This document shows positions 36,793 to 44,641 of a stretch of 64,000 nt of DNA, one piece after another (within the stretch, counting starts at the first letter, position 1; every line of letters begins with the position of its first letter). The position numbers and the translations under genes were made by a program. Under the pieces are notes generated by a model. That model was not told the DNA's origin. It saw nothing but the letters and a program-made list of their open reading frames with translations, and did not search any database. The DNA lies in NCBI GenBank assembly GCA_937884605.1, contig CALGDM010000006.1, forward strand, positions 372,001 through 436,000, read 5' to 3'. This DNA is from an uncultured Spiribacter sp. Lineage in GTDB: Bacteria; Pseudomonadota; Gammaproteobacteria; Nitrococcales; Nitrococcaceae.

Positions 36793-36804
36793 CCAATGGA
36801 CAAT
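36776..36804 (+). promoter_or_regulatory. Candidate promoter for tRNA-Ser
   Basis: TTGCCC (36776-36781), 17-base spacer, GACAAT (36799-36804). This places transcription start a few bases before the tRNA 5' end at 36815. The -35 box lies in the last codons of pyrD, so the tRNA could also be cut from a pyrD read-through transcript. Confidence 0.4.
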
Positions 36805-36814
36805 TCAACCCGAT

Positions 36815-36904
36815 GGAGAGGTGGCAGAGTGGTCGATTGCGGCGGACTTGAAATCCGCTGAGTCCTAACGGGCTCCGGGGGTTCGAATCCCTCCCTCTCC
36901 GCCA
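36815..36904 (+). tRNA. tRNA-Ser (anticodon UGA)
   Basis: A complete type II tRNA of 90 bases with encoded CCA. The acceptor stem GGAGAGG pairs with CCTCTCC (36894-36900), followed by discriminator G and CCA. The anticodon stem GCGGA/TCCGC encloses the loop CTTGAAA, giving anticodon TGA (36849-36851), which reads UCA and UCG-type serine codons. The long variable arm (around 36857-36878) is the class II hallmark of serine tRNAs. The T arm contains GGTTCGAATCC. It follows pyrD by 22 bases and is followed at once by a strong terminator. Confidence 0.97.
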
Positions 36905-36914
36905 GATACGTAAG

Positions 36915-36935
36915 CGGGCCCCTTGGGCCCGTTTT
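36915..36935 (+). terminator. Intrinsic terminator after tRNA-Ser
   Basis: CGGGCCC, loop CTT, GGGCCCG, then TTTT: a 7-bp GC-only hairpin with a short T tract. A second outer stem, AGATACG (36904-36910) with CGTATCT (36936-36942), wraps it and begins on the last base of the tRNA CCA. Confidence 0.88.
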
Positions 36936-36969
36936 CGTATCTGACCAAGCATGGGCTTCGAACCCCCCG

Positions 36970-37548
36970 TCAGAAGCGGTATTCGAGTCCTGCCGATACG
37001 CTCGGCGTGTAGCGAAGGCTCTCAAACATGCTGCCAAGCCCGGTCTGCCCGGACAGGTTCCGGCTGCTGTCGCTGTCCGCCGCGCCCGGGTCCCGAACGC
37101 TCTCAAAGGCAAGCCCCATATCCAGGGAAAGGCCGAAGCGATCATCGCCACTCAGGTTGCTGTCCCAGCCTACTCCGAGGTACGTCTGGATATTCTCGCG
37201 CTCGATGGCCGAGAACTGCCAGCTGTCCCGGGCCGAATCCTGATCGTCGTAACGGGCACCGCCGCGCATGCGCAGCCCCTCGTCGCTGAACGACCAGTCC
37301 ACGAGCGCCGAGAAGGCAAACTCGTCACCAACCGCCCCCAGACCGATGGGGCCGTCGCTGTCCGATGGCCTACCGGCGTTGGGGACTCCGAATCGGATAT
37401 CGAGTCGCTCGTTCAGATGCGCGGTCAACTCCTGACCGGCCGACGGCATGACCTGCCAGTCGGCGGGTTGAGCATAGGCCGGGGAGGCCATGGCAATGCA
37501 CAGCGCCAACGCCCCGAACCCTCGCTTTGTCATGCACTTGACCGTCAT
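36970..37548 (-). CDS. Small outer-membrane beta-barrel-like protein, unknown function
   Basis: The 192 aa product has a clear signal peptide (GALALCIAMASPAYAQ) and a mature region of about 165 residues with alternating hydrophobic/polar strands. Examples are ERLDIRFGVP, FAFSALVDWSF, LRMRGGARYDD, IQTYLGVGWDS and FGLSLDMGLAFES. It ends in YRF, the aromatic C-terminus typical of BAM substrates. The length fits an eight-strand barrel. The loops are rich in Asp and Ser. I recognise no family. The start is taken as ATG 37548, two bases after GGAGA; ATG 37533 would still leave a signal peptide. It reads away from the L,D-transpeptidase on the other side of a 93-base gap. Confidence 0.68.
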   Translation of the reverse strand: MTVKCMTKRGFGALALCIAMASPAYAQPADWQVMPSAGQELTAHLNERLDIRFGVPNAGRPSDSDGPIGLGAVGDEFAFSALVDWSFSDEGLRMRGGARYDDQDSARDSWQFSAIERENIQTYLGVGWDSNLSGDDRFGLSLDMGLAFESVRDPGAADSDSSRNLSGQTGLGSMFESLRYTPSVSAGLEYRF

Positions 37549-37641
37549 GTCTCCATTATTACTCAATCATGGCGGAAAGCGAAGCCCCGGAGGCCGGCTT
37601 ACTGCGGTAGACTGCGGCTGAATTAACTGAGGATAACCGCA

Positions 37642-38625
37642 ATGAGGCGAGTGCGCTCGATCGTCAAGGCAGGCTGGTTAGCCGGATGGCTGATGCTTTC
37701 CCCCGCGGCGATGGGCTTGACCTTCCCGCTGCCGCCGACCGGTGTCGATGTTGTCGGGGATGTCGAGCGCATCGAGGCCAAGGCCGGCGATACGCTGCTC
37801 TCGCTTGGGCGGGAGTATGGCATCGGCTATGAGGAAATGCGTCGCGCCAACCCATCGGTCGATGTCTGGCTGCCCGGTGAAGGCACCGAGGTGGTTATCC
37901 CCAGTCGCTACATCCTGCCTCGGGGCGAACGCGACGGTGTCGTGGTGAACGTCGCCGAAATGCGGCTTTATTACTATCCTGATGCCGATGACCCGGATCA
38001 GGCGGTTGTCGAAACCTATCCCATCAGTGTGGGCCGGATGGACTGGGGCACGCCGCTCGGTGAATCCCGGATTACCGAAAAGACCGAGGACCCTTACTGG
38101 TTTCCACCGCAGTCGATTCTCACCGAGCGCGCCGAGCAGGGCCGACCACTGCCGGATGCCGTCCCACCCGGGCCGGATAATCCGCTCGGTCGTCATAAGA
38201 TGCGTCTCGATATCCCCGGGGGGGCGTACCTCATCCACGGCACCAATGAGCCCCGCGGCATTGGCATGCGGGTCACCCATGGCTGCATACGGATGTTTCC
38301 CGAGGATGTCGAATCGCTTTTCAATCGGCTGCCATCGGGGGCAGCCGTGCGCATCGTCAATCAGCCGGTCAAAGCCGGGTGGTCGGCCAGCGGGCTGCTG
38401 ATTGAAGCGCACCCGGTCCTGCCTGCCGAGGCCGAAAACGCCTACGATCCCATGAAACCGCCACCGATGAGCAAGGCCGTGGATGCGATCGCGCCGGTGC
38501 TCGATCGGCGCCCCGATCGCGTTGATCATCAGCGACTGGCGCGTGCCATCGAATCGGCGGACGGGATGCCGGCGCGGATCTCGCGACGCGATGACATGGC
38601 CGGTTCAATCGGCGATGAGTCATAA
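37642..38625 (+). CDS. L,D-transpeptidase with LysM domain (ErfK/YbiS type)
   Basis: Periplasmic enzyme of the YkuD family, 327 aa. It has a signal peptide to about residue 25, a LysM-like module (residues 43-87, IEAKAGDTLLSLGREYG), and a YkuD catalytic domain (about 99-235). His199 lies in LIHGTNEP and the catalytic Cys215 in THGCIRMFPED. A Pro/Asp/Arg-rich tail follows. In E. coli, LysM-YkuD enzymes ErfK, YbiS, YcfS and YnhG attach Braun lipoprotein or make 3-3 crosslinks. The next gene on the other strand encodes such a lipoprotein, so Lpp tethering is the likely role. GAGGATA lies near the ATG. Confidence 0.92.
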   Translation: MRRVRSIVKAGWLAGWLMLSPAAMGLTFPLPPTGVDVVGDVERIEAKAGDTLLSLGREYGIGYEEMRRANPSVDVWLPGEGTEVVIPSRYILPRGERDGVVVNVAEMRLYYYPDADDPDQAVVETYPISVGRMDWGTPLGESRITEKTEDPYWFPPQSILTERAEQGRPLPDAVPPGPDNPLGRHKMRLDIPGGAYLIHGTNEPRGIGMRVTHGCIRMFPEDVESLFNRLPSGAAVRIVNQPVKAGWSASGLLIEAHPVLPAEAENAYDPMKPPPMSKAVDAIAPVLDRRPDRVDHQRLARAIESADGMPARISRRDDMAGSIGDES

Positions 38626-38649
38626 AAAAACCCCGCCATAGCGGGGTTT
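38624..38649. terminator. Bidirectional terminator between L,D-transpeptidase and lpp-like gene
   Basis: CCCCGC (38631-38636), loop CATA, GCGGGG (38641-38646), flanked by seven A on the left and TTT on the right. It works best for the minus-strand lipoprotein gene (T7 tract). The plus-strand gene's TAA stop lies in the A tract. Confidence 0.85.
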
Positions 38650-38672
38650 GCATCAGTCCGTTAAAACCGGAC

Positions 38673-38942
38673 TTACTTGTACATCGACTCTTCGAACATG
38701 CGATCGATCTTCTCGCTGTTCTCGTCGGCCTTGCGGTTGGCGTTGGCGGCAGAGGTTTCGGCACCCTCGGCGGTCATCATCGCCGTGCTCGCCTCATCCA
38801 TCGCCGAATCGGCGAGTCCGCGAACGTCGTCGATCTCGGCCTGCAGATCCTGAATTGAGGTCTGCGACGCACAGCCCACCAGCAGCCCCATCGATGCAGC
38901 AGCGGCACTGAGTTTGAGCATGGTTTTTAAAGTCTGGGTCAT
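38673..38942 (-). CDS. lpp: Braun-type murein lipoprotein (Lpp/OprI-like)
   Basis: An 89 aa lipoprotein with signal peptide and lipobox LVGC (Cys24). The mature chain of about 65 residues is a single helix rich in Ala, Glu, Asp and Met (alanine-zipper pattern) with a C-terminal Lys89 (SMYK). That matches Lpp/OprI proteins, which trimerise and can be joined to peptidoglycan through the terminal Lys. It has the strongest ribosome-binding site in the region (AAGGAG, 7 bases before ATG) and a T7 terminator, consistent with very high expression. It lies between two L,D-transpeptidase genes, the enzyme class that makes this bond. Confidence 0.88.
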   Translation of the reverse strand: MTQTLKTMLKLSAAAASMGLLVGCASQTSIQDLQAEIDDVRGLADSAMDEASTAMMTAEGAETSAANANRKADENSEKIDRMFEESMYK

Positions 38943-38958
38943 TGAAAACTCCTTGATT

Positions 38959-38964
38959 GTTATA
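38959..38964 (-). promoter_or_regulatory. Possible -10 element for the lpp-like gene
   Basis: On the minus strand TATAAC lies 17 bases before the ATG, downstream of no clear -35 box. The rest of the 117-base gap up to 39059 shows nothing else recognisable. Confidence 0.28.
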
Positions 38965-39059
38965 CAGCGGTCACTCCCGACGCGACATCCCGCGATCTCG
39001 CGCCTTGGATGTCCTCCGCATGATTGCGCGCCGGTCGCCTAGTTTCAACCCCCGGCGAT

Positions 39060-39638
39060 TTACTCGATTATGACCGGTGTGCCCACGCGCACCCAATCTA
39101 TGAGTGTTTCGATCTGCGTATTCGTCATGGCAATGCAGCCCTGGGTCCAATGGAATGCCCGGTGCACACGGTGATCGCCATCGCCGATTCCATGAAAGCC
39201 AATATGCCCGCCGAGTGGCCCATCCTGCGGGAAACGTCCCATACGCAGACCGGCGTCGAGGGTGTCCCAGTAGGTCTGATTGCTGATTTTGCCATCGGCA
39301 CGGGCCCGATCCAGGTGATGCAACGTGGGGTAGTTGATGCCGATAAATCGGTGGAATCGGCTTTCGGGATTGAAGTGGGTGATGCGGTATTCGCCGCGGG
39401 GTGTTGTTCCATCGCCATTCAAATGCAGATCCGAGACACCGCCGCGACCAAACGCAATCTGCTCGAGCCGCAGGACAGACTCACCACCGCGGCGAATCTC
39501 GGTGACTTCGGCGCGGGTATCCACGTGGACCCAGATCCCTGAATGGGGCGCGGACGAAGCATCGGCAACACCCCAGGACGCGATCCCGAACACGAGTGTC
39601 AGAACCAGGGCCATGCGGTGCAGGTGGCTCGGTGTCAT
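39060..39638 (-). CDS. L,D-transpeptidase family protein (YkuD domain)
   Basis: The 192 aa product has an N-terminal hydrophobic export signal (residues 9-28) and one YkuD domain. TTPRGEYRI is the substrate-loop strand. His149 in GFHGIGDGD and Cys168 in WTQGCIAMTN form the catalytic pair, with an unusual HWTQGCIAM in place of SHGCIRM. This variant is seen in YafK/YkuD-like proteins linked to peptidoglycan-lipoprotein bonds. E. coli DpaA (YafK) cuts the Lpp-peptidoglycan bond, so hydrolysis is an alternative to transfer here. The ATG overlaps the stop of the upstream glutaredoxin-like gene (ATGA). Confidence 0.85.
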   Translation of the reverse strand: MTPSHLHRMALVLTLVFGIASWGVADASSAPHSGIWVHVDTRAEVTEIRRGGESVLRLEQIAFGRGGVSDLHLNGDGTTPRGEYRITHFNPESRFHRFIGINYPTLHHLDRARADGKISNQTYWDTLDAGLRMGRFPQDGPLGGHIGFHGIGDGDHRVHRAFHWTQGCIAMTNTQIETLIDWVRVGTPVIIE

Positions 39639-39871
39639 GGCAGATACCGGTAGAGCGAGGCCGTGTCGAAGGGCCACTGCAGCACGCGGTCACGCGAGTC
39701 GGATGCCACCACCGGAATGGACTCGGCGTAGGCGGCCTCGGCGGCCGGGTCGTCCATGATGTCAATGCACTCAATGCGCAGGCCGCGGCGTTGAGCGACT
39801 CGATCGAGGAGCGCCCAGGCCTGGTCGCAGAGATGACAGCCGGAAGTCGTGTAAAATCGCACCAATGACAT
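39635..39871 (-). CDS. Glutaredoxin-like protein
   Basis: A 78 aa thioredoxin-fold protein with redox motif CHLC (Cys12, Cys15) after the first strand (LVRFYTTSG). The cis-Pro segment is SIPVVASD. It matches the short glutaredoxin-like family (DUF836 type) more than classical glutaredoxin with CPYC. No export signal is seen. It is co-translated with the downstream L,D-transpeptidase gene, whose active site is a cysteine; a functional link is not proven because the proteins should be in different compartments. It is divergent from dusA with 23 bases between starts. Confidence 0.82.
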   Translation of the reverse strand: MSLVRFYTTSGCHLCDQAWALLDRVAQRRGLRIECIDIMDDPAAEAAYAESIPVVASDSRDRVLQWPFDTASLYRYLP

Positions 39872-39894
39872 CGAAGATCCGCAATCCTGAGTGT

Positions 39895-40932
39895 ATGCCA
39901 GATCATAGCGCGTTGCGCCCGGCGCTGCGTACCACGCCGGGTCGATTGCTCAGCGTGGCGCCCATGATGGATTGGACCGACCCCGCCTGCCGCTACCTGC
40001 TCCGCCTGATCACGCGTCGCACGCTTTTGTATACCGAGATGGTGCCCGCTCAGGCGCTCTGGTACGGCCGTGCCGAGCGCTTTCTCAAGGGGCATCCGGC
40101 AGAGGCCCCGGTGGCCCTGCAGCTGGGCGGCAGCGACCCCGCCCAGCTCGCCTACGGCGCGGAACTGGCCGGCCAGTGGGGCTATGACGAGGTCAACCTG
40201 AACGTGGGCTGCCCGAGTGATCGTGTCCAGTCGGGCCGTTTCGGGGCGTGTCTGATGCGTGAGCCTCAGCTGGTCGGCGAGCTGGTCGCCGCCATGCGTG
40301 AGGTCACGCACTTACCCGTGACGGTCAAATCCCGTATCGGCGTTGACGATCAGGATGACTATGCGTCGCTGCAGGCCTTTGTCTCGGCGATTGTCGCGGC
40401 GGGTTGCGACGGGCTCACGGTGCATGCCCGCAAGGCCTGGTTGCAGGGCCTGTCGCCCAAGCAGAATCGCGAGGTGCCGCCGTTGCGCTATGACCGGGTG
40501 AGCGCGCTCAAGGACGATTTCCCGGAGCTGCCCATTGTGCTCAACGGGGGGATTCGTGATCTGGATGCGGCGGTCTCGTGGCTTGATCGTCTGGATGGGG
40601 TCATGATCGGGCGTGAGGCCTATCACAATCCCTGGCTGCTGGCGGCGGCCGACGCCCAGGTGTTTGACGAGGCGGAGGCCAGACCGCCCGAGCGCGAGGC
40701 AGTGGCCCGGGCCTACCGTGACTATGTGGCCCAACACTGGCGCCCGGGGGTACCGGTCACGCGCTTTACCCGTCACCTGTCAGGACTGTTCCAGGGCCTG
40801 CCCGGGGCGCGTATCTGGCGGCGCGCGCTCAGCGAGGGGGGCGCGGTGACCGGGGCAGGGCCCGAGGTTATTGATCAGGCGCTGGCCGCACGGCACCAGG
40901 CTGTGGGGGCCGCGCGGGTGTCGGCAGACTGA
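39895..40932 (+). CDS. dusA: tRNA-dihydrouridine(20/20a) synthase DusA
   Basis: FMN-dependent enzyme reducing uridines 20 and 20a of tRNA. The product is 345 aa (E. coli 330). The barrel begins LLSVAPMMDWTDPACRY, the DusA-specific N-terminus. The catalytic Cys106 is in NVGCPSDRVQSG. HARKAWLQGLSPKQNREVPP is a DusA signature, distinguishing it from DusB and DusC. ATG 39895 is chosen over an ATG at 39865 because it places the conserved start correctly. The 3' end overlaps tatD on the opposite strand by 65 bases. Confidence 0.96.
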   Translation: MPDHSALRPALRTTPGRLLSVAPMMDWTDPACRYLLRLITRRTLLYTEMVPAQALWYGRAERFLKGHPAEAPVALQLGGSDPAQLAYGAELAGQWGYDEVNLNVGCPSDRVQSGRFGACLMREPQLVGELVAAMREVTHLPVTVKSRIGVDDQDDYASLQAFVSAIVAAGCDGLTVHARKAWLQGLSPKQNREVPPLRYDRVSALKDDFPELPIVLNGGIRDLDAAVSWLDRLDGVMIGREAYHNPWLLAAADAQVFDEAEARPPEREAVARAYRDYVAQHWRPGVPVTRFTRHLSGLFQGLPGARIWRRALSEGGAVTGAGPEVIDQALAARHQAVGAARVSAD

Positions 40933-41716
40933 AAAACCGGCGGCTGTTCTCGCGGGTCCAGGCCGCCAGGCTGGCGCCCGATTCGTCGCGAAGGGCCGCC
41001 AGGGTGTCGATGATGTGCGGCAGATAGGCCGGCTCGTTGCGGCGCTTGACCGCGGGTTGTGTCACCGGCCGCGGCAGTAGAAAGGGCGCGTCGGTCTCGA
41101 TCATCAGCCGATTGGCCGGGATCAGCGGCACCCCCTGGCGTAGGGCGGCGCCGCGCCGCTCGTCGCTGACCCAGCCGGTGATGCCGAAATACAGATCCAG
41201 CTCGCGACAGGCCTCGATCATGGCCGGGTCACCGGTAAAGCAGTGCAGAACCGCGCCGGGCAGTCCGGCGCGGTAGTCACTCAGAATGGCAAGAAAGTCG
41301 GCCTCGGCCTCGCGCTGATGCAAAAACACCGGGCGCTGGTGGTCGACCGCAAGGCGCAGCTGGGCTTCGAAGGCGGCGCGCTGATCGGCGCGGGGCGAGA
41401 AGTCGCGGTTATAATCCAGACCGGTTTCACCCACGGCCACGGTGGCCGGGTTGCCCAGCAGCGTAGCGAGCGCCTCGGCGCTGGCGCCGGACCACTCCCG
41501 CGCATGGTGGGGGTGGACACCGGCGGTCGCGGCCATCAAGCCCGGATAGCGGGCGGCCAGGGTGGTCGCGGCGCGGGACTCTTCCACACTCACGCCGGTG
41601 ACGATCATGCCGGCCACGCCCGCCGCGATGGCACGGTCAATCACTGCATCGCGATCGGCATCGAAGCGCGCATGGGTGAGGTTGACGCCAATATCAATCA
41701 GGTCACTGTACTGCAT
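40868..41716 (-). CDS. tatD: TatD family metal-dependent hydrolase
   Basis: TIM-barrel nuclease; E. coli TatD is a 3'-5' exonuclease on DNA and RNA with roles in repair. The product is 282 aa (E. coli 260). SDLIDIGVNLTHARFD is the TatD-specific N-terminus. GVHPHHA, AVGETGLDYNRDFSPR, VFLHQREA, LHCFTG and MIETDAPFLLPR carry the metal ligands. The family normally ends near the RENSRRFF motif. Here about 18 further residues, rich in Pro and Ala, run into the dusA coding region. The ATG at 41716 is clear; the long upstream frame is a shadow of the next gene. Confidence 0.95.
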   Translation of the reverse strand: MQYSDLIDIGVNLTHARFDADRDAVIDRAIAAGVAGMIVTGVSVEESRAATTLAARYPGLMAATAGVHPHHAREWSGASAEALATLLGNPATVAVGETGLDYNRDFSPRADQRAAFEAQLRLAVDHQRPVFLHQREAEADFLAILSDYRAGLPGAVLHCFTGDPAMIEACRELDLYFGITGWVSDERRGAALRQGVPLIPANRLMIETDAPFLLPRPVTQPAVKRRNEPAYLPHIIDTLAALRDESGASLAAWTRENSRRFFSLPTPARPPQPGAVRPAPDQ

Positions 41717-41752
41717 GCCCGCATTCTGCTGGAATTTCAGGGGATGATGAAC

Positions 41753-43324
41753 ATGGATGAAGCGATGGATCACCGGCCGATGGACTGGGTGGGGGACTGG
41801 AGCGGGCGACGCCGCGCCCTGACCCCCGCACGGACTGCGCTGATCGACCCCGGCAGCGGCCGTGAGCTGAGTTATCAGCAGCTCGACGATCGCGCTCGGC
41901 GGTGGGCGCACTGGATGATCGACGAGGCCGGGCTGGATGCCGGCGACACAATGGCACTGATCACCCGCAACCGGCTTGAGGCGGTCGAGCTGTTTCTTGC
42001 GGCGGGCAAGGTCGGAGTGATCATTGCCCCGGTCAGCCATCGCCTGGCCGCCGATGAGGCGAGTGCCCTCATCGCCCGGCTCGACCCCGCCTGGCTGGCG
42101 ATTGACGAGGCGCTGGAGGGCTTTGCCGACACGCTGACGGGATGCGCCCGCGAGCGTCCCCGGATTGGCTTCGGATCAGCCAGCGCGCCGGCCGAGCAGG
42201 CCCTTGCACGGCAGCGACTCGAGCCCGTCAATCGACCGCTTGCGTTGTCTGAGCCCTGCCTGTTGGTGCATACCGGAGGTAGCACGGGGTTGCCCAAAAT
42301 CTGCCAGGTCAGCCATCGGCAGATGGTCTGGAACGCCGTGGAACTGTTGGTGGCCGCCGATGGTGCGCTGCCGCGGCGCCGCGAACTGGCGCTGTTTCCG
42401 CTTTTTCATATCGGCGGCTGGAATACCGTGTTGCCCATCCTCTACGCCGGTGGCTGCGTCGTCATGCCGGATGCCTTTGATCCACCGGCGGTGCTACGCA
42501 CCATCGACGAGCAGCGCATCAACCATTTCGGCGCGGTTGAGGCCATGCTTCAGGCGATCGCGGCCAGCCCCGGCTTTGCCGAACAACCCCTCGCCTGCCT
42601 TGAGGCCATTACCACGGCGGGGGCGCCCTGTGCGGAATCCAGCATGGCGCCGTTTCTCGAGCGCGGCATTGCGGTCCGTCAGTCCTATGGCCTGACCGAG
42701 GCGGGGCCCTCGAATTTTGTCAACGCCGATAGCAGCGGCGGTGCCAGGACGGCCACCGACCGCGCCAGTGTCGGGACCAGCTTTTTTCATACCGACTACC
42801 GGATTGTCGACCCGGAGCATCTCACGCCAGTGTCGCTGGATACCCCCGGTGAGCTGCAGATGCGCAGCCCCCACGACTTTGATGGTTACCTTGATGATCC
42901 CGCTGCCACGACGGCGCGCTGGACATCGGATGGCTGGATGCGTAGCGGTGATCTGGCGCGTGAGGATGCCGAAGGTCGCGTGTTCATCGTGGGCAGAATG
43001 GATCATGTGATTGTCAGTGGTGGCGAGAACATCGCCGCCGAAGAGGTAGAGAATACCTTGCTGGAGCACCCTTCAGTCACCGCGGCGTTGGTGTTTGGGG
43101 TCCCGGATGCGCGCTGGGGCGCACGTCCGGTGGCGTGGGTGAGCGGCCCTGAGGGCGTTCCCACTGACGAAGTCGGGGAATGGCTGCATGGGCGGCTGGC
43201 CCGGTTCAAGCACCCGGCGCTGATCCAGGCGGTCGCTGAACTGCCGCGGACCGGCACCGGCAAACCTGATCGCCAGGCGGCGCGGCGCTGTTACGATGAA
43301 CAAACACCGGGAGCCCAGTCATGA
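41753..43324 (+). CDS. AMP-dependent acyl-CoA synthetase/ligase
   Basis: Adenylate-forming enzyme (ANL superfamily), 523 aa. The P-loop reads [10 protein letters not shown] (canonical form TSGTTGxPK), followed by [12 protein letters not shown] (A5 motif). [14 protein letters not shown] and [18 protein letters not shown] (A7/A8) lead to the C-terminal domain. [13 protein letters not shown] and the catalytic Lys of [10 protein letters not shown] are present. By eye it falls among medium/long-chain fatty acyl-CoA synthetases and o-succinylbenzoate-CoA-ligase-like enzymes; the acid is not predictable. The start is ambiguous among ATGs 41744, 41747 and 41753. AGGGG gives best spacing to 41753. It heads an overlapping operon with thiD. 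Confidence 0.85.
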   Translation: MDEAMDHRPMDWVGDWSGRRRALTPARTALIDPGSGRELSYQQLDDRARRWAHWMIDEAGLDAGDTMALITRNRLEAVELFLAAGKVGVIIAPVSHRLAADEASALIARLDPAWLAIDEALEGFADTLTGCARERPRIGFGSASAPAEQALARQRLEPVNRPLALSEPCLLVHTGGSTGLPKICQVSHRQMVWNAVELLVAADGALPRRRELALFPLFHIGGWNTVLPILYAGGCVVMPDAFDPPAVLRTIDEQRINHFGAVEAMLQAIAASPGFAEQPLACLEAITTAGAPCAESSMAPFLERGIAVRQSYGLTEAGPSNFVNADSSGGARTATDRASVGTSFFHTDYRIVDPEHLTPVSLDTPGELQMRSPHDFDGYLDDPAATTARWTSDGWMRSGDLAREDAEGRVFIVGRMDHVIVSGGENIAAEEVENTLLEHPSVTAALVFGVPDARWGARPVAWVSGPEGVPTDEVGEWLHGRLARFKHPALIQAVAELPRTGTGKPDRQAARRCYDEQTPGAQS

Positions 43325-44154
43325 CCCCATCGCGAATCCTGATCATTGCCGGCTCGGATGCCGGCGGAGGGGCCGGCATCCAGGCCGATATCAAGACGGT
43401 TACGGCACTGGGCGGCTATGCGATGACCGCCGTCACGGCACTGACGGCGCAGAACACCTGTGGTGTCCAGGGCGTGGTCGGTGTTGATCCCGACTTTATC
43501 CGCGAGCAGATCCGGTCGGTGGTGTCGGACCTGGGCGTTGATTGCGTCAAAACCGGCATGCTCCATGATAATGCCGTGATTGATGCGGTGGCCGAAGAGC
43601 TGCAAAGCAGTGCGACGCATGTCCCCTGGGTGATCGATCCGGTGATGGTCGCGCAGAGCGGTGCGCGGCTGGTGGGTGAGGGCGCCATGGCGCGCCTGCG
43701 CGCTGCGATCGTGCCGCAGGCGCGGCTGATCACCCCGAATCTGCCCGAAGCCGGCGCACTGCTGGGACGTCCCATTGGCAGCGTCGACGAAATGGAGGAT
43801 GCGGCGCGGGCGCTGCTGGACCTCGGCCCGGATGCCGTGCTGCTCAAGGGCGGGCATCTTGGCGCTGAGCGCCTGACCGACGTGCTTGCCACCGCCGATG
43901 GTTGCGAGCGTCTGGAACATGCCCGCATCGACACCCGCAGCGACCATGGCACGGGCTGCACGCTGGCATCGGCCATTGCCGAAGGGCTGGGGCGGGAACT
44001 CCCGCTGGCCCATGCCGTCCATCGGGGCAGGGATTACCTGCAACAGGCTCTGGCCACCGCCGCGCCCCTGGGAGCGGGGCATGGACCGGTCAACCACGCC
44101 CATACGGTGAGGCCCTTCGGGCTGACGCCCATCGGACAACAGCAGTTACCATGA
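43321..44154 (+). CDS. thiD: Hydroxymethylpyrimidine/phosphomethylpyrimidine kinase
   Basis: Phosphorylates HMP and HMP-phosphate in thiamin synthesis and salvage. The product is 277 aa (E. coli 266). The ribokinase-like fold starts [20 protein letters not shown], the diagnostic ThiD N-terminus. [11 protein letters not shown] and the anion-hole [17 protein letters not shown] follow. The ATG overlaps the preceding synthetase stop (ATGA). No thiE or other thiamin gene and no thiamin riboswitch-like leader is visible nearby; there is no intergenic space for one. Confidence 0.95.
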   Translation: MTPSRILIIAGSDAGGGAGIQADIKTVTALGGYAMTAVTALTAQNTCGVQGVVGVDPDFIREQIRSVVSDLGVDCVKTGMLHDNAVIDAVAEELQSSATHVPWVIDPVMVAQSGARLVGEGAMARLRAAIVPQARLITPNLPEAGALLGRPIGSVDEMEDAARALLDLGPDAVLLKGGHLGAERLTDVLATADGCERLEHARIDTRSDHGTGCTLASAIAEGLGRELPLAHAVHRGRDYLQQALATAAPLGAGHGPVNHAHTVRPFGLTPIGQQQLP

Positions 44155-44158
44155 CGCC

Positions 44159-44641
44159 ATGATCAGACTCTCCGCAAAAAGCCGTTATGCCGTCAGTGCC
44201 TTGCTGCATCTGGCGGTTCACAACCAGGCAGGCGCGGTCCCGCTCGCCGAAATCTCGGTGTGCCAGGGGATTTCAATGTCCTATATCGACCAGATCTTCT
44301 GGAAGCTTCGCCGGGCGGGACTGGTTCGCGGAACACCCGGGCCGGGGGGTGGCTATCGTCTGGGCCGCTCACCCGATGCGATTGCCATGGGCGAGATCAT
44401 TACGCTAATGGATGGCCAGGGCGGCCCGCGTCGGGCTACTTCCGCGCTTGACCAGCGCCTGTGGGCAGGATTGGCCGAGCGCATCGAGACATTCCTCAAT
44501 GGCATTACCCTGGCGGATTTTGCGGCCCGGCCGGATGTTCGTGAGGCGCTGCTCGACCAGTACGCGGGCGGGAACTGGCGCTGTGATGTCTGTGGCGCGC
44601 TCTCGAGCCGCCAGCAGCCGGCCGGAGGCTCGCAGGCATGA
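44159..44641 (+). CDS. Rrf2-family (IscR-like) transcription regulator lacking canonical Fe-S ligands
   Basis: A 160 aa winged-helix regulator with the Rrf2 N-terminus RLSAKSRYAVSALLHLAV, followed by PLAEISVCQGISMSYIDQIF and GLVRGTPGPGGGYRLGR. In IscR three Cys and one His between the wing and the dimer helix bind a [2Fe-2S] cluster. Here the corresponding stretch (residues 84-100, MDGQGGPRRATSALDQR) has neither Cys nor His. Cysteines occur instead at 35 and in a C-terminal CDVC (142, 145). The dimer helix with FLNGITLADF is IscR-like. It starts 4 bases after thiD and overlaps the ferredoxin start (ATGA). Confidence 0.88.
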   Translation: MIRLSAKSRYAVSALLHLAVHNQAGAVPLAEISVCQGISMSYIDQIFWKLRRAGLVRGTPGPGGGYRLGRSPDAIAMGEIITLMDGQGGPRRATSALDQRLWAGLAERIETFLNGITLADFAARPDVREALLDQYAGGNWRCDVCGALSSRQQPAGGSQA

